This document shows positions 46,730 through 59,600 of a stretch of 64,000 bases of DNA, in pieces. Source of the stretch: Rhizophagus irregularis (taxonomy: Eukaryota; Glomeromycota; Glomeromycetes; Glomerales; Glomeraceae). Positions within the stretch are counted from its first letter, which is position 1. The number at the start of each line of letters is the position of its first letter. The position numbers and the translations under genes were made by a program. The stretch covers positions 434,001 to 498,000 of the forward strand of contig NC_089430.1 in NCBI RefSeq assembly GCF_026210795.1. Reading direction: 5' to 3'. Below the pieces are notes generated by a model, which ran no database searches, was not told the origin of the DNA, and worked only from the letters and a program-made list of their open reading frames with translations.

Positions 46730-47195
46730 CAAGATCGTCACATGTAATGTATACATAATATTATACGTTACACAATTAAAATCTAATTGTATTAGTCTAT
46801 TTTTGTAGCATATTAATTTTTGACAAATGTAAAAATTGAGATTTACGTAATTAAGCAAAAACATTTATCAATTTATTATTTAAAATTATTAATCGAATTT
46901 TAAAAGTTCGCCTTGCGTCCTCACATATTTGAGTATTCTTATACGTACGGTTAAAAACTTTGTTCCGTATCATACAAAGATGATGACCGTCATATTCTTG
47001 AAGTTTTCTTAATAAAATTGTATATCTCTAAACGTGCGTTCCTCAAACTCTTCTAGATGTTTAACCGTCATCGTTCACGCGGTCGCTTTCAGATGTCACC
47101 TGAACATATGCTGATTAAAAAAAAATTTGTATAACTGATAACTTGAATTGTGTAACGTATGATATCATATATACAGTTACCTTGTGACGATCTTG
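46730..47195. mobile_element. 466-bp element with about 50-bp inverted ends
   Basis: CAAGATCGTCACATGTAATG at 46730 and the inverted CAAGATCGTCACAAGGTAAC ending at 47195 continue to match through TACGTTACACAATT, for about 50 bp with a few mismatches. No transposase frame. It is a MITE directly upstream of gene C. The left arm alone also lies upstream of gene D (60650-60721). Confidence 0.7.
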
Positions 47196-49164
47196 TTATA
47201 TCTCAGTACCTATGCGTTTCTGTAGTATAACATTACGATCGTTAACCAAATTTGTTTAATATACAATATATATAACAACATTTAGTACTACCATACCTTC
47301 TATCTGGCAAGGAAATGAAATCAAGTTGTTATTAAATATTTGAGATGTTTATGAAATTAGAATGAAGACAATAGAAGAGATGATGATGATATTGCTTTTT
47401 TTTAGACCTAAGTAAATGAAACAACCAAAGAAAGTATCTTCTCAAAAAACAACAAGTTAATTTAGATCAAATAATTTCAGCATTCTGTTACAAGCACCAC
47501 ATAATAAAATAAAAAAAAATAAAGTTTCGTAAGAAAAAACCCTTTCCTCTCTTTCATCCTTCCCTTCCTCCCTTTTTATCATTATTTGTATTTTTTTTTT
47601 CCATTATCAATCATTTAATCTTATGAGTTTTTGTCATTTCTAAGATGGTTCTTCTTATTGACCTTTGTTAAGAAATAATTATTTTTTCATATTTAATTTC
47701 TATACTTAAAGTACTTTAGTAAAAAAAAAAAGAAAGAAAATAATAATAAAGCCAAAAATTCTAACTTGATTTTTTTTTTCAAAAATTAAGTGCGAGTGGT
47801 GTGAGTGGTGTGTTTGCGTGTCTAATTTCTAACACAAAGCGAAGATAATGTAATCTGGGTGTATCTCTGCTCACTAACGTGATCGTCAGCTCACAATTAG
47901 CGTTTCTTAGTATTATTATGATTTATTTAAATTTTTAGTATAACTTTGTATTTCTGTTTTTAATGTAAGTACACAAAGTTGTAAGATTCTTAATAATTAT
48001 TTAGTCCATTACTAGTTGTACCATGTTGCAATGTTGCATGATGAAATTTCGGTATACTGTATATATTATATAATATTAATTTAGTGATAATCGAACAATA
48101 ATTGCAACTTCAACAGCTGCAGAAAGAGTTACAAAAGCAGTAACAACTCATCAATAATTTGGAACAGGTTGAGGTCTTCCAGGACCAATGTATACAAGAC
48201 TTGAAGAGATAGAAAGATTTTTATTTATTTATATCATAATTTCATAGTTGGAATTATAATGTGAGTAAAAAATAAACTTTACCATATTGAATAAGATAAA
48301 TTATAGGAAAACTGATGCTTTATATACTTATTTTCACATAAAATAGGTATGGTGACAACGTTGTAAATGAATTTTTTTTTATTAGTATTAATATTAAATA
48401 AAAAGAACAACATTAAAATAAGTATTGATTATACTTATTATTTAAGAAAAAATTATTTCTAGTTCGAAAATTTTTAATTTTATTTTTTTTGGCCAGGTAC
48501 AGTATATCTTTTTTATTTTATGTAAAAAAATATACTTCTATATATTCAATGTCACGACTGTCACGTTTAGACTTACCCTAATTTTGAATTGTGTAACATA
48601 TTGCGTCTGCGCCTGACCTGGTAGTAAAGGATTTTGTTGCGTTCAGCATAGTTAAAAGTGATTCGATCAAAAATTCATAGCTTAATGCTATTTTTCGTTG
48701 ATTACTAATATTTATATTTGAATTGATCGTTTTTATTTATTTATTTATTAATTCGTTTGCAGTTTTTAGGAACCATTTTTTTTAATTTGTTACTTGATTT
48801 CTTTTGTTATTCATTTCCAATAAATGGTATCTTTATTTATTTTTTTTTAAAATGGTTCTCTTTTATAGTGGGGGAACTCACTATAGCAAATAGCAAATAA
48901 AGATAAAATTTTCACTATATCCACTATACCAAAATTTATTATAATCACGTGACTTACATATATTTTAATTGACTAAAAAATAGAACAAATTGATATAGCA
49001 AAAAAAATCTGACATTCTTCTTTGATAAAAGTCTAACTCATTAAAATATGAATTTTTAACATTGTAAAAATTTTGCATATGACAAATATCATATGTATCA
49101 TGTGATAAAAATTTATTATGATCTAACTTTAAAAATTCGTTATAGTGAAAATCTTCACTATAAC
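47196..49164. other. AT-rich non-coding region with a Gln-rich coding scrap
   Basis: At about 48100-48205 the plus strand reads LQLQQLQKELQKQ, a stop, QLINNLEQVEVFQDQ, then another stop: a broken coiled-coil-like piece of unknown origin. Around 48870-49160 there are repeated CACTATAGC/TTCACTATA words. No gene supported. Confidence 0.4.
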
Positions 49165-49180
49165 AAAGGTCATTTTATTA

Positions 49181-51342
49181 GGATGCGAGAACGAAACTTT
49201 CCCCGTCGATCTCTTAAACCAAATTTTTTGGAAGAAATAATTTTTATTTTTACTGACGAAGCTATATAATATGGAACCAACAGTGGAAGTAAAAGATGAA
49301 GAGGTGATGACGTGGGTTAACGACAACAAAAAGAAATATATTAAAGCATTTTTCGAATATTTTCATGATATTTACGACGAATATTTAGTAAAGATTGTAG
49401 AGTGTAAAAAAATAGAAGAGTATACAGAGGTAGAAAGAAAGCTTATGGGACCGGACCCTCTTTCAAAACCAGGAAAAATACCAACACGCCTCAACAAACC
49501 AACGACGAAAGTACTTGCAGTATATTATTTTATATCTTTATTCCTAATAAAACGGGCAGGACAGGGATTAAATTTACTCTTAGAAGGAATAATATATCGT
49601 GCGAGAGTTGCTGCGCTTAATTATGAACAAATCAAAAAGGAGAACGCAGAAATTTTGGATAATTTTGAAAAATTGGAAAAAAGAGTGGGCGATAGTGATC
49701 TAACAAGTGGACTATTGATTGCAGATCTGGAAAATCGAATTCGAAATTTAGAAGCTGATGTAATAGCAAAGGAACGAATTATATTGGAGAAAAATGAAGC
49801 AAATAATATTTTATGGGAAAAAATAAAAGTATTAGAAGAAAAAGAGGAACTGCCAACGAGTAATTCGACAAATATGGATTTGGAGGAACAGCCAACGAGT
49901 AATTTGAAAAAGAAAAAACGCCCAAACAAAAAAAGGAAACGGGCGCGCGCTAATCATATCAGAAATGGGACGATCAACGAAATCGATTTGGGAACGATCG
50001 GAGATAATAATGATAAAGATTATCTGGATAAATATTATGCTGAAAGGTCACGTGATATTACATTTTATGATATACCAGCGTATTGGACTGACAAGGAGAT
50101 TTTTGATCTATTGAACGACAATGTGGGTCACGTTGAGTATATGTGGACTAAACGATGTCATAAGTACAAGACCGTTAAGACAATGCTGCGCTTCAGCAAA
50201 GAGTACGAAAAGATATACAAAGAGGGTGGCGTTAACGTGTCTTTACCAAGGAAAAATCGTACTTATTTTATACGAATGTTTGATTCATGCTTACAATACG
50301 CTGAGATTAAACATAAATTCCGTTGGCAAGCTGTTAAACGAATAACAGATAGTGAAACTCAATATGATGATGTTAATATAATCAAAGACTTTGTGAAGAC
50401 ATACCGTGGTTTTTTTGGAAAAATCATTAGAGTTAAAGGAATACGGTTTTTAATTTTATATTTTAATAAGGAAAAGGAATTGCTGAACGCGATTACGGAA
50501 TCGATGAAAGTTTACAATATAGGACAGGAATTTTTACTTAAGAAAGAGAATGATTGTATAGACGAAAATGGCGATATACAAGAATTGAATAGAAGACCGC
50601 CGTGGAGAAGAAGACTAAATGATTTTATCGATGATAATAGATATATACGAGAATATTCACGAGGGACGAATAATTGGAACAGGGCCTCAAGACCGTCTAG
50701 ACAAGAATATAATAGGGGAACGAACAATCGGTATAGAGATTCAAGAACATATGATTCTCGGATGGAGTGGGAACAACAACGTGACGAATATACGCATTCC
50801 GCTTTGTTAAGAATGAACAAACAATGGAGATAATTCATGAGATTTATGGAAAAAGAGAAAGTTCTATAAATAAAAATAAAGGAAAAATTAATAAAAAATA
50901 TAGTAAAATAGATAAAAAAGACTAAAAACATATATAAAATCGCAAGTAAGGTAACGTATTTAGAATAGGTAGATCTAGATTAGCATCATAATAGTATATT
51001 TATTTTATAATTTGCTTTTGTTAGTACGTGATTTAACAAATTCACTAGTCGCATACAACCAATTAACGATAGCTTTAACAAAATTTTACGATTAGATTAG
51101 TTAAATACAAGATAGTGATAGTATAAAATGTAACAGTATAGCAGTATAGTTTTGAAATTCATTGGTTATGTTTATTCGCGCCTTGGTTAGATAACCCATG
51201 GCTTTGGTATGAAGGGATTCCTTGTCTTTAGACATTGAATTTCAAGTATTGATATTATAATTATTTTGTATTATGATGCGTTATATATACTAATAAAGTA
51301 ATAAAATACGTTTTACCAAAAAAAAAAAAAAAAAAAAAAAAA
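49181..51342 (+). mobile_element. Retroposed unit with poly(A) and target-site duplication
   Basis: The segment is flanked by AAAGGTCATTTTATTA (49165-49180 and 51340-51355; 13 bases are unambiguous, the leading As merge with the tail). It ends in 25 A (51318-51342), and AATAAA lies about 20 bases before the A-run. These are marks of target-primed reverse transcription of a polyadenylated RNA. Inside are a short 5' leader, the ORF 49271-50833 without introns, and a 3' leader of about 485 bp. No reverse transcriptase is encoded, so it moved in trans or is a truncated LINE-like unit. Confidence 0.85.
49271..50833 (+). CDS. ORF1-like coiled-coil protein with basic linker and RRM-like region
   Basis: 520 codons, no introns, first ATG about 90 bases from the retroposed unit's start. 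Regions: acidic helical N-terminus (to about 100); Leu/Glu/Lys coiled coil (about 115-200), with two PTSN motifs just after; lysine/arginine stretch KKKKRPNKKRKRARA, a likely nuclear or RNA-binding signal; then RDITFYDIPAYWTDKEIFDLL with later beta-alpha repeats, resembling an RRM-type fold (about 260-420); and an Asn/Arg/Tyr-rich low-complexity tail. This order (coiled coil, RRM, basic part) is that of LINE ORF1 proteins. A decayed relative lies inverted at 51836-54238. Similar ORFs are, from memory, repeated in this fungal group. Possible role: nucleic-acid chaperone for retroposition; it might also be a host gene copy. Confidence 0.75.
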   Translation: MEPTVEVKDEEVMTWVNDNKKKYIKAFFEYFHDIYDEYLVKIVECKKIEEYTEVERKLMGPDPLSKPGKIPTRLNKPTTKVLAVYYFISLFLIKRAGQGLNLLLEGIIYRARVAALNYEQIKKENAEILDNFEKLEKRVGDSDLTSGLLIADLENRIRNLEADVIAKERIILEKNEANNILWEKIKVLEEKEELPTSNSTNMDLEEQPTSNLKKKKRPNKKRKRARANHIRNGTINEIDLGTIGDNNDKDYLDKYYAERSRDITFYDIPAYWTDKEIFDLLNDNVGHVEYMWTKRCHKYKTVKTMLRFSKEYEKIYKEGGVNVSLPRKNRTYFIRMFDSCLQYAEIKHKFRWQAVKRITDSETQYDDVNIIKDFVKTYRGFFGKIIRVKGIRFLILYFNKEKELLNAITESMKVYNIGQEFLLKKENDCIDENGDIQELNRRPPWRRRLNDFIDDNRYIREYSRGTNNWNRASRPSRQEYNRGTNNRYRDSRTYDSRMEWEQQRDEYTHSALLRMNKQWR

Positions 51343-51355
51343 GGTCATTTTATTA

Positions 51356-51835
51356 AACATTTAGGTTTTAATATAAAAATTCACTATATTGAATAGTTAT
51401 TGAATGAGGGAGTAGCTATATCGGTCACAGAACCGATATAGCCCCACATCTAATAAGTGTGTTATCGCTCTGACGTTTTTGATCATGCATTAATTATTAA
51501 TAAGCTTTCTATAAATTTCATTTTTAATATTTTTAATCCATTTTATAAGCTTTATTTAAACTTTTCCTGCAAAAATATTTGCTATACCTAATAAAAATAT
51601 TGATCTATAAAAATTCTATTGGGCTGAATGATAACAACAAAAATTTGTTTGACGTATAATATTTATATTGTATGTTCTTGAGAAGTAAAATTTTATCATT
51701 AATTCATCATATCGAATTTTAATATATATCGGTATATTGATTATTATTATATTTTAATTTTAACATGCATGACGACAGTGAAGGTACAACACCATGTAGT
51801 AATCACTTTAAATTAAAGCAATAAAACTAAACATT
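51356..51835. other. Flank of the retroposed unit
   Basis: AT-rich. At 51415-51452 there is a palindrome (GGCTATATCGGTTCTGTGACC complementary word pairs around TCACAGA) ending GCCCCAC. No gene. Confidence 0.4.
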
Positions 51836-54238
51836 CTAAAAGTTGAAACCTAATCCCATGCGTTGCGTGAGACCATCCCGCCTAAAAACAAATCTCGAAC
51901 TATTTAGGCATGACTGTATAAATAATTTCACGATATTACTATCCCTCCTGTATTGATCTTTCATTTTGAAAAATACCGTCTGTAAATACTGCCTCTTAGA
52001 GCCAGAGGTAGGAGTGTCAGTTTCATCATTGATCCTTGCTTTTGAGCGTTTGTGGTTATTAGTGCTCTCATTGTCACTGTCATTCGTTGGTGGCAGAGAG
52101 CACTTGATGAAAATATTGTTGCGTGAAAGAAATTTAGCATCTTTCTTGTTGATGTGAAATTCGTACTTGGATTGCATGTTGGAACAAACATCGCTAACGT
52201 GTGTAAAGGCACTGATGTTAGTAACGGGCGTTATTAAAATACTTGTGGAAAAAGTATTTGAGGTGTAGTGGGCGATGTTGATATGGAGGATGTAGATGAT
52301 GAAGTGGTTAATGTTGATGTTGAAGGTCCTGGATCATTGATAATGTTTTTGTCGACATCTTTGACTGACGGAGTGTGTTGAGGTGTATCGTTATTCATTT
52401 GTTGGGTATGTTGCGTTGCTTTTTGTGCTTGTTATTGTAATTTAGCTTCCTGTTGTTTTTGTTCATTAGCAAAGCAGCGTGCTGTGCCAGCTTTTTGTTG
52501 TTCACGAGCAGCTTTTTCTTTGGCTTCTCATTTGACACGTTTCTCTTGGATGTATGCCAGATCTTTCTTACGATCATGGTTTTCTTTCTCTATTAATTCT
52601 TGTTGTAAGCGTCTTTCTTCTTTCCGATGAGCAATTTTCAATTGTTGTCTACGTCCGACAGTTTTTCTTACATTTTTTGCCAATTTATGCTTAGGTGATA
52701 AAGGAGGATGAAGATGGCTAAAGAGTTTACGGGGAAGGTGTTGAATTTTTTTTAAGATCAAACGATTTTTGGGTACTGGATGGGTAAATGAACTATTGAG
52801 TTCAGGGAAACCCGTTACCTCACAAAATTGTTCATCCTCTGATGGATTGTTGACAACGACTTTATTATTTTGCTTCGTCCTTTGGATCTTCCTGGTCCCA
52901 AATGTGCCATCCTTCATGATTAATTCATCTTTGCTTTCAGTTGAAACCCTTTTCCGATTTCATCCTCCATTGATTTTATATACTGCGTTCATCATGTCAT
53001 TCTCGTTGTGATTTTATTTATCCTAATTATTTTTCTGAAATGACCATCGTATTTCTTAATATGTTCTTTGATTATCTTTCCATCAGTCACTCCATTATCT
53101 ATCGTTATTTTTTTAATCGCTTGCCAGCAAAATTTCTTATTGATTTCTTGTAACATCAACTTCGAATCAAACTTTCGGAAAAAATACTCACGGTCATTTT
53201 TTATAATTATTATATCGATCCTCCTCACTTATAAATTTCTTCATAATCTTTTGTAAAGAAAATTTTGGCCTTTACCATCTTGTATTTCTAACTTTGTTTG
53301 ATTGTTAGTTTTTCTACGTAGCTACTTCTCCTATCATCTCATATATTACTTCATCCTTCCAGTACCAAGAAAAATCGTAAAACGTGATTCCACGTGTTTT
53401 ATCCGTATAACTAATCTCCATGTAATGCATGACATACAGTTGACCGGCACTTCAGTGATCTTTATTTTAGGATATTTTGTGTATCTTTTCCAACTTGTAC
53501 GCCCTTTGAAAAATTTTTTTCTTTGTTTACTTTAGTTATCTTTCCCTCTTTTGTTCGATAAACTCGTGTCAGTCTGTATCTTTTTTCTGCTCTAGTTCTG
53601 TCAATTTACCAGAAATAATTTTTATCTCTTCTCCTTTTTCTAATCTCATTCGTTCTTTAACTGTTAAATCAACTTCTAACTCCCTGTTACGATTTTCCAA
53701 TTTTGTAATCTCCGCTTCCAAATCCTTTTTGCTATTCATTAGATTTTTAATTTTTCTAATTGAGTTACTATAAATCGATCTTTCTTTATTAACTCCTCAT
53801 CTTTCTTCGATATTATTCATTCCTTGTTGGCTACCTCGGTTTCCAATTTGCGTATCTTCTCATCCAGCTCACGTGATTTCGTATCATTGCTGCGCTCGCT
53901 TTGGATAGATGAAGAATAATGTTCAAGGAACTTCGCAAAATTTTTTTTAACAAAAAGTCAACTCATCCTTATAATAAAAGTATAATATAGTCTGTTGTAT
54001 ACATTTTGCCATTTGTTGGTTTTTATTATCTCTGCTAGTAAAATATTCCATACATTTATTACATTTGTAACTAACGACTTAAACTGTTCTGGCGACTTCA
54101 CTTTGAAAAGTTCTCTAAAAATGTCTTTATAAAATGTACTCGACAGGTCTGCTTTGACGAATTCCTCATAAAACCTTTCTTTTTTTTCTAAAAATTGTTA
54201 ACTTCCTCTTTCTGCGTTAAACCAGTGTTATTTGACAT
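51836..54238 (-). pseudogene. Decayed inverted relative of the ORF1-like gene
   Basis: The minus strand starts MSNNTGLTQKEEVN at 54238 and then shifts frame. Helical N-terminal and coiled-coil stretches follow (53570-54160). The region FYDFSWYWKDEVIYEM, then YFFRKFDSKLMLQEI and FCWQAIKKIT, aligns with FYDIPAYWTDKEIF, YFIRMFDSCLQYAEI and FRWQAVKRIT of the intact ORF. The tail differs: a basic Gln/Glu-rich helix (52395-52917), a Ser/Thr-rich piece, and an end at 51836. Many stops and shifts. No poly(T) or target duplication is visible at its 3' end, so it is older or arose by another route. Confidence 0.7.
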
Positions 54239-54442
54239 ATTTGTGTATAGTTTATTAAAAATATTTTAATATTTTGTAATATTTTCTTCCGTGTACCTGG
54301 TATTATCTAAAGATATGTTTTTTCATCTTCTTGGAACCATGTGATTGGCAAAATAACCAAATAACTGTCCAAAATAACAGGCTTTATTACTTTTATTAAT
54401 TTTTTTTTTTCAGTTCTCATAAATCAGGAAATTTGTTAAATA

Positions 54443-54693
54443 CCGTATTTTGCGGGCCACAGTACCCCCCCTATACACAGTACCCTACAAAAAAGAACTC
54501 CCATTTTCTACCAATTTTATTATTTAAAATAATTTAATAAATACCTAGGTATTACTCATGATAAATACCCAATTATTATATAAGTTTTATAAATATCTAC
54601 TAATAATAAAAACTCACACAATGGTGGGGGGTATAAGGTCAAAACCTCTGAAATCTGTATCATACCCGGGGTACTGTGGCCCCCGTTATACGG
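54443..54693. mobile_element. 251-bp MITE with TA duplication (Tc1/mariner-like)
   Basis: The left arm CCGTATTTTGCGGGCCACAG and the inverted right arm CCGTATAACGGGGGCCACAG continue into TACCCC. TA flanks both ends (54441-54442, 54694-54695). The inside is AT-rich with no ORF. The TA target is typical of Tc1/mariner relatives; the family is inferred from that alone. Confidence 0.75.
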
Positions 54694-54699
54694 TACCTT

Positions 54700-55885
54700 T
54701 TTTTTTTATTCTATTATTAGGTTCCTTTTTTTCGGTTCTTATTAAATCTGAAATTTATATTATTTTTCTTAAAAAATTTTTTACTATATATATATATAGT
54801 TGGTTTTATTTTTCGGTTTTTTTTTAAAAATTTTTCTTTAAATATTTTATTTTCAGTTTTTTTATTTAATCTTTTTTTTTTACTTATTAATTATTCATTT
54901 TTAATGTATTTATTTACAACTAACAGTAATAAAAAATTTGGTTTAGACCTTAAATAAATATGACAATTCTTTTCACTCTTTTTATATTTAGGCAAATTAC
55001 TCATTCTTAAATGAGATTTTTAGTTCACTAACATGATCAATTTTTTTTTAAAAGAGAAAATATGGTTAAAGGATGAAATAATTGACAGAACAATATGATA
55101 AAAAAGTTAAACGTATAGTCTTTTTACACAAAAATACAGCAGATTACCATCTTTTTATTAAAAAACATTTAATAAGAGATGGAAAATAAAATTTTGATTC
55201 ACAAAAAAGATAGACAAAACACAAGCAGTTCTCGACCAAAGAATGAAATTCCATCTTAATGGAAATTGAAATACGAAAAATTTGAAAAGGATTTAACAAA
55301 GAAAGAATTAGAGTTCAAAATATTCGAAATAATTACTGATAATTTTAAGCGGAAAAAAAAAAAAAAATTGTAACGACCACGAAAAAAGTTCGGACAATAA
55401 ATAAAAAAAAAATTTTTTTTCGGAGTAACTAGGCAATGCAAATTTTTCAAGATGTCATGCAATGCTTATATAATATCATAAAAGAGCATAAAATCTGTAT
55501 TTTAATAAGATTGTAAAGATATTTCACATAATAAAAATCATTCTGAAAACCATGTCAGAACCAATACTTACCAAGATATTATAAAATATATCATCACAAT
55601 TATTCAATTTTACAATTTTATAAAATATTATTAATATTTTTAAAATATTAATAAATTTTATTATTATACTGCTAAATAATAATACATATTTTTCAAATAG
55701 TACCGATTTGTGAAAACATGTTTATCATTATTACAATCTCCATCACATTCATGCATGAAATGAACTCTTGAATTGTTCGGATGCCTGCGATCTATACTTT
55801 GAACATTTTAAATTCAACGTTAAATTATTTATTTTTAATCATGTACAATCTAGTAATTTAAAAAATTACTATTTAATACAAAAAA
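54700..55885. other. AT-rich non-coding region
   Basis: Long T and A runs, one TA microsatellite near 54786-54800. No supported feature. Confidence 0.45.
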
Positions 55886-55889
55886 AAAA

Positions 55890-55966
55890 GAGAAAATAAA
55901 ACCGGATTGATTTTTCATCCGAGCCATCCGAGCTGGATGAATTTAAATCCGGTTTAATTTTCTCTC
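55890..55966. repeat. Near-perfect hairpin
   Basis: AGAGAAAATAAAACCGGAT and its inverted partner ATCCGGTTTAATTTTCTCT close a palindrome whose inner part (CATCCGAG...GAGCTGGATG) also pairs. Total about 75 bp, no ORF. MITE-like or a solo fold-back. Confidence 0.6.
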
Positions 55967-56084
55967 TTAACAGTGAATTTTCTCCAATTTTTTCAAACCA
56001 GTCAAAATTATAAATGCCGAATTTTCTTGAACGTTTAATGAGTAAAAATCCCCTAATAATAGCATACCAGATAAGATTCTTCTT

Positions 56085-56621
56085 ATTCGTTCACAAATAA
56101 TACGATAAATAAGATTATTTTCATGCTTCATATCAGAAATATTTTAAGGTACTGTATTTCAAAATAAAATTTATAAACAAATACAAAATCCATGAAAGAA
56201 ACAACCTACTATTTTATTTAACTAATTAATGCATACCATCTAATACAACAATAAGTATATCAATCAATACGATGTATTTCTATTAAATAAGAAGTAAACA
56301 TAAAAGGGTTCCAAAAAAAATCACAAACATCAATCCAAAAATTAATAAAAGAAGAAATCGAACCAATATGTGAATTTACTGTAATATTTATTTAATAACC
56401 TAATCCGGTAAGTAGAATATTATTATAAATATTTAATGAAAAATTAAGCTTAGTAAGTTTTGGTCGATAAACTGTCAAGATATGCTATAAGCTTAGTTAA
56501 AATAACTTACATTTGTAATTTTAAATCATTCATTTGTAAAAGATTAAAGCTTATAAACTACCAATGCAAAATAAGAATGAGAATAAACAAACAAAAAAAA
56601 GAACATAATATAAAAATACAA
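56085..56621 (-). repeat. 3' flank of gene D shared with loci B and C
   Basis: Near-copy of 42210-42648 including TTTTGGTCGATAAACTGTCA shortly after the tail region. Supports block duplication. Confidence 0.7.
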
Positions 56622-59600
56622 TTACTTTGTAAAATCAGTAATTTCTACGGTATCATATTTCGAAAGATTATTTGTATAAGGGTTAAGTAATCGAGATGTA
56701 TATATAGCTTGTTTGTGAGTAGTAAATTGGTTATTTTTAATTGATAAAAGATTTTCTTTCCTATATTCTTGTGTATCATCAAATTGCTCAAGATTTCGAC
56801 GATATAAACCAATCAATTCTTTTATTTCAATAGAATTAGGCCTATTGTCTGGATTTAAATCCCAACATCTTTTCATTAAATCAGTATAACATTTTGGTAT
56901 AATTTTTTCATTTATTTCAGGTCTAATCCCGTTACATATACTTAGTGCTAAAACTCCATCATGAGCACAATCAACAAAAGGTTGTTTTCCAGTTGCTACA
57001 AAATACATAATCATACCAAAGCTATATATATCTGCTGCTTGAGTATAAGTTTTTCCTTTTAATACTTCAGGAGCTACGTAAGGCATAACTCCATAAATAC
57101 TTGTTTCATTAATATCATCAATTTTTTTACATAATCCCATATCAGAAATACATGCATCATAGTCATCATTATCTTTGTGAATATTGTGACGAGATGAGTA
57201 GGTTGAATATCTTATAAATAATATATTTCCTACATGAAAATCCCGATGAACCATCTGTTTTTGATGAATTTCACTAAGACCCTTAATAACGTTAGTTAAT
57301 ACTTTTAATCCACTCAACCAATCAAAATTTTCATAGTTTTTATCTAAATAATTATTAAAATTTCCACCTTCTGCATATTCAAGAACCATAATGTAATCTT
57401 TTGTATTTGGATTTTGAGATATTCCATATATTTTGAGGATATTTTTTATATTTTGATTCGGATATGCTTTAACCTATTAAATAATATTAGTCAATAATTG
57501 TTATATAAATTTTTTGCTAAAAAATTATAAAGAAATTATTACCTCATTTATAAACTCATCAATGAAATTTTGTGAATTGTGTAAACATTTTAAAGCAACT
57601 CTTGTATTTAATTTTCTTTTCCAACCTTCTTTACTATAATATAATAAACCATCTTTCCATATTGCTGAATATACTGTAGAAAAACCACCTTTACCTATTT
57701 CGTCAACATCTTTAAACTGATTATATGGTATCCATTCAAATATCATATTAGAGTAAATGGAGTTATGATCAATATTTAATTTCATCTCTTGGATTAAATT
57801 ACTAATTTTGCTATTTTCATGATTTGTTTGACATGACATACAGCTTTTATTATCTATTTCAAATGCATTATTATATTTTTCACCACAGTTTTCACAGTGA
57901 TATCCAATTTTATAAACTAAGATGTATTCTTTTGTATTTGGATTTTGAGATATTCCATAACTATTTTTCATTAAATATGTAATCTGTTAAATATAATGAT
58001 TCGTTATATTAATAGTTGTTAATAATTAAATTAAACTAATAGAAAAACTCATACCTTATTTAAAAATTCATTATTAATATTTTGAGGATTATGTAGATAT
58101 TTTAAAAATACATTTACATTTGATATTATTTTTTTGGAATTTCTGTAATATAATGGACCATCTTTCCATATAGCCGTGGCAAAGTCACCCATTCTTATTT
58201 CTCTAATATCAACAAATCTATCATATGGTACCCATTCAAATAGAAGACCATAAGATTCATTAATTTTTAATTGAATCTTTTGAATAAAATTATCAATTTT
58301 CTCATTTCCACTAGTCCACTCATTAAAATTATCGATATTAAAATCATCGATATTATCTTTTAAACATGATAGATTAATACACATCCTTCTTTCATTTTTA
58401 TTACCACATTTTTTACAATATTCTTTAAGATAATTTTGGGAAAAAACTAAAATATAATCTTTTGTGTCCGGGTTTTGAGATATTCCATAACTTCGATGAC
58501 CAAATAAATATGATTCAATCTATCAAAATATAAAAATAAAATAATCAATATTGTACTAATACTTTAATCAATTAACTAATTTTTATACCTTATTGATAAC
58601 TTCATCAGTAATATCTCGTGAGTTATGCAGATATCTTAAACAAACTATTTGGTATGATATTCTTGCCTCGCCAGTGTCATAGTAGCATGGACCTTCCTTT
58701 TTACTTATTGCTATAGTCAAACAATCATTTCCTATTTCTTTAACATTGATAAACTCATTATATGGTATCCATTCAAATACAGGATAATGAGGCATTTTTT
58801 GAATGAAGTCATCAAGTTTCTCATTTCCACTAGTCCGGCCTGTAAAATTATTTTTTGGGTAATTTATATGACATGTTTTACACCATTCATCACATTCACG
58901 TTCATATTTATTACCACATCTTTTACAATACAATTTAATATATTCAATTTTAAAAACTAATATATAATCTTTTGTGTCTGGATTTTGAGATATTCCATAA
59001 TTTAGACCGTAATATGATTCAATCTATCAAATATTTAAAATGAAAAGATCAATATTGTACTAATACTTTTAATCAGTTAACAGATTATTTATACCTTATT
59101 GATAACTTCATCAGTAAAATCTTGCAAGCTATACAGGCAATTTAAATAAACTTTTACGTATGATTCTCTTGTCCATTCCTTTTTATCAGTGTCATAATAT
59201 AATGGACCATCTTTCCACATCGCTTTAGCAAAACTATCACCTATTTCTTTAACATTGATAAACTCATTATATGGTATCCATTCAAATATAGTATCATCAG
59301 GTTTATTAATTTTTAATCGCATTTCTTGAATGAGGCCATCAATTTTATCATTTCCGCTAGTCCGGTTTGTAAAATTATTTTTTAGGTAATTTATATGACA
59401 TGGTTTACACCATTTATCCAATCTAATTCCATAATTATTACCACATTTTTTACAGTATTCTTTAAGATAATCTTGGGAAAAAACTAAAATATAATCTTTT
59501 GTGTCTGGATTTTGAGATATTCCATAACTTTGAACACCATAACCATGTAAATATGATTCAATCTAGCAAAAAATCAAAATAAAATAAATCAATATTGTAC

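Noticed and set aside
49621-49929. 102-codon minus-strand ORF
   Set aside because: Antisense shadow of the coiled-coil coding region of 49271-50833.
54558-54827. 89-codon plus-strand ORF
   Set aside because: It runs through the MITE at 54443-54693 and poly-T sequence.
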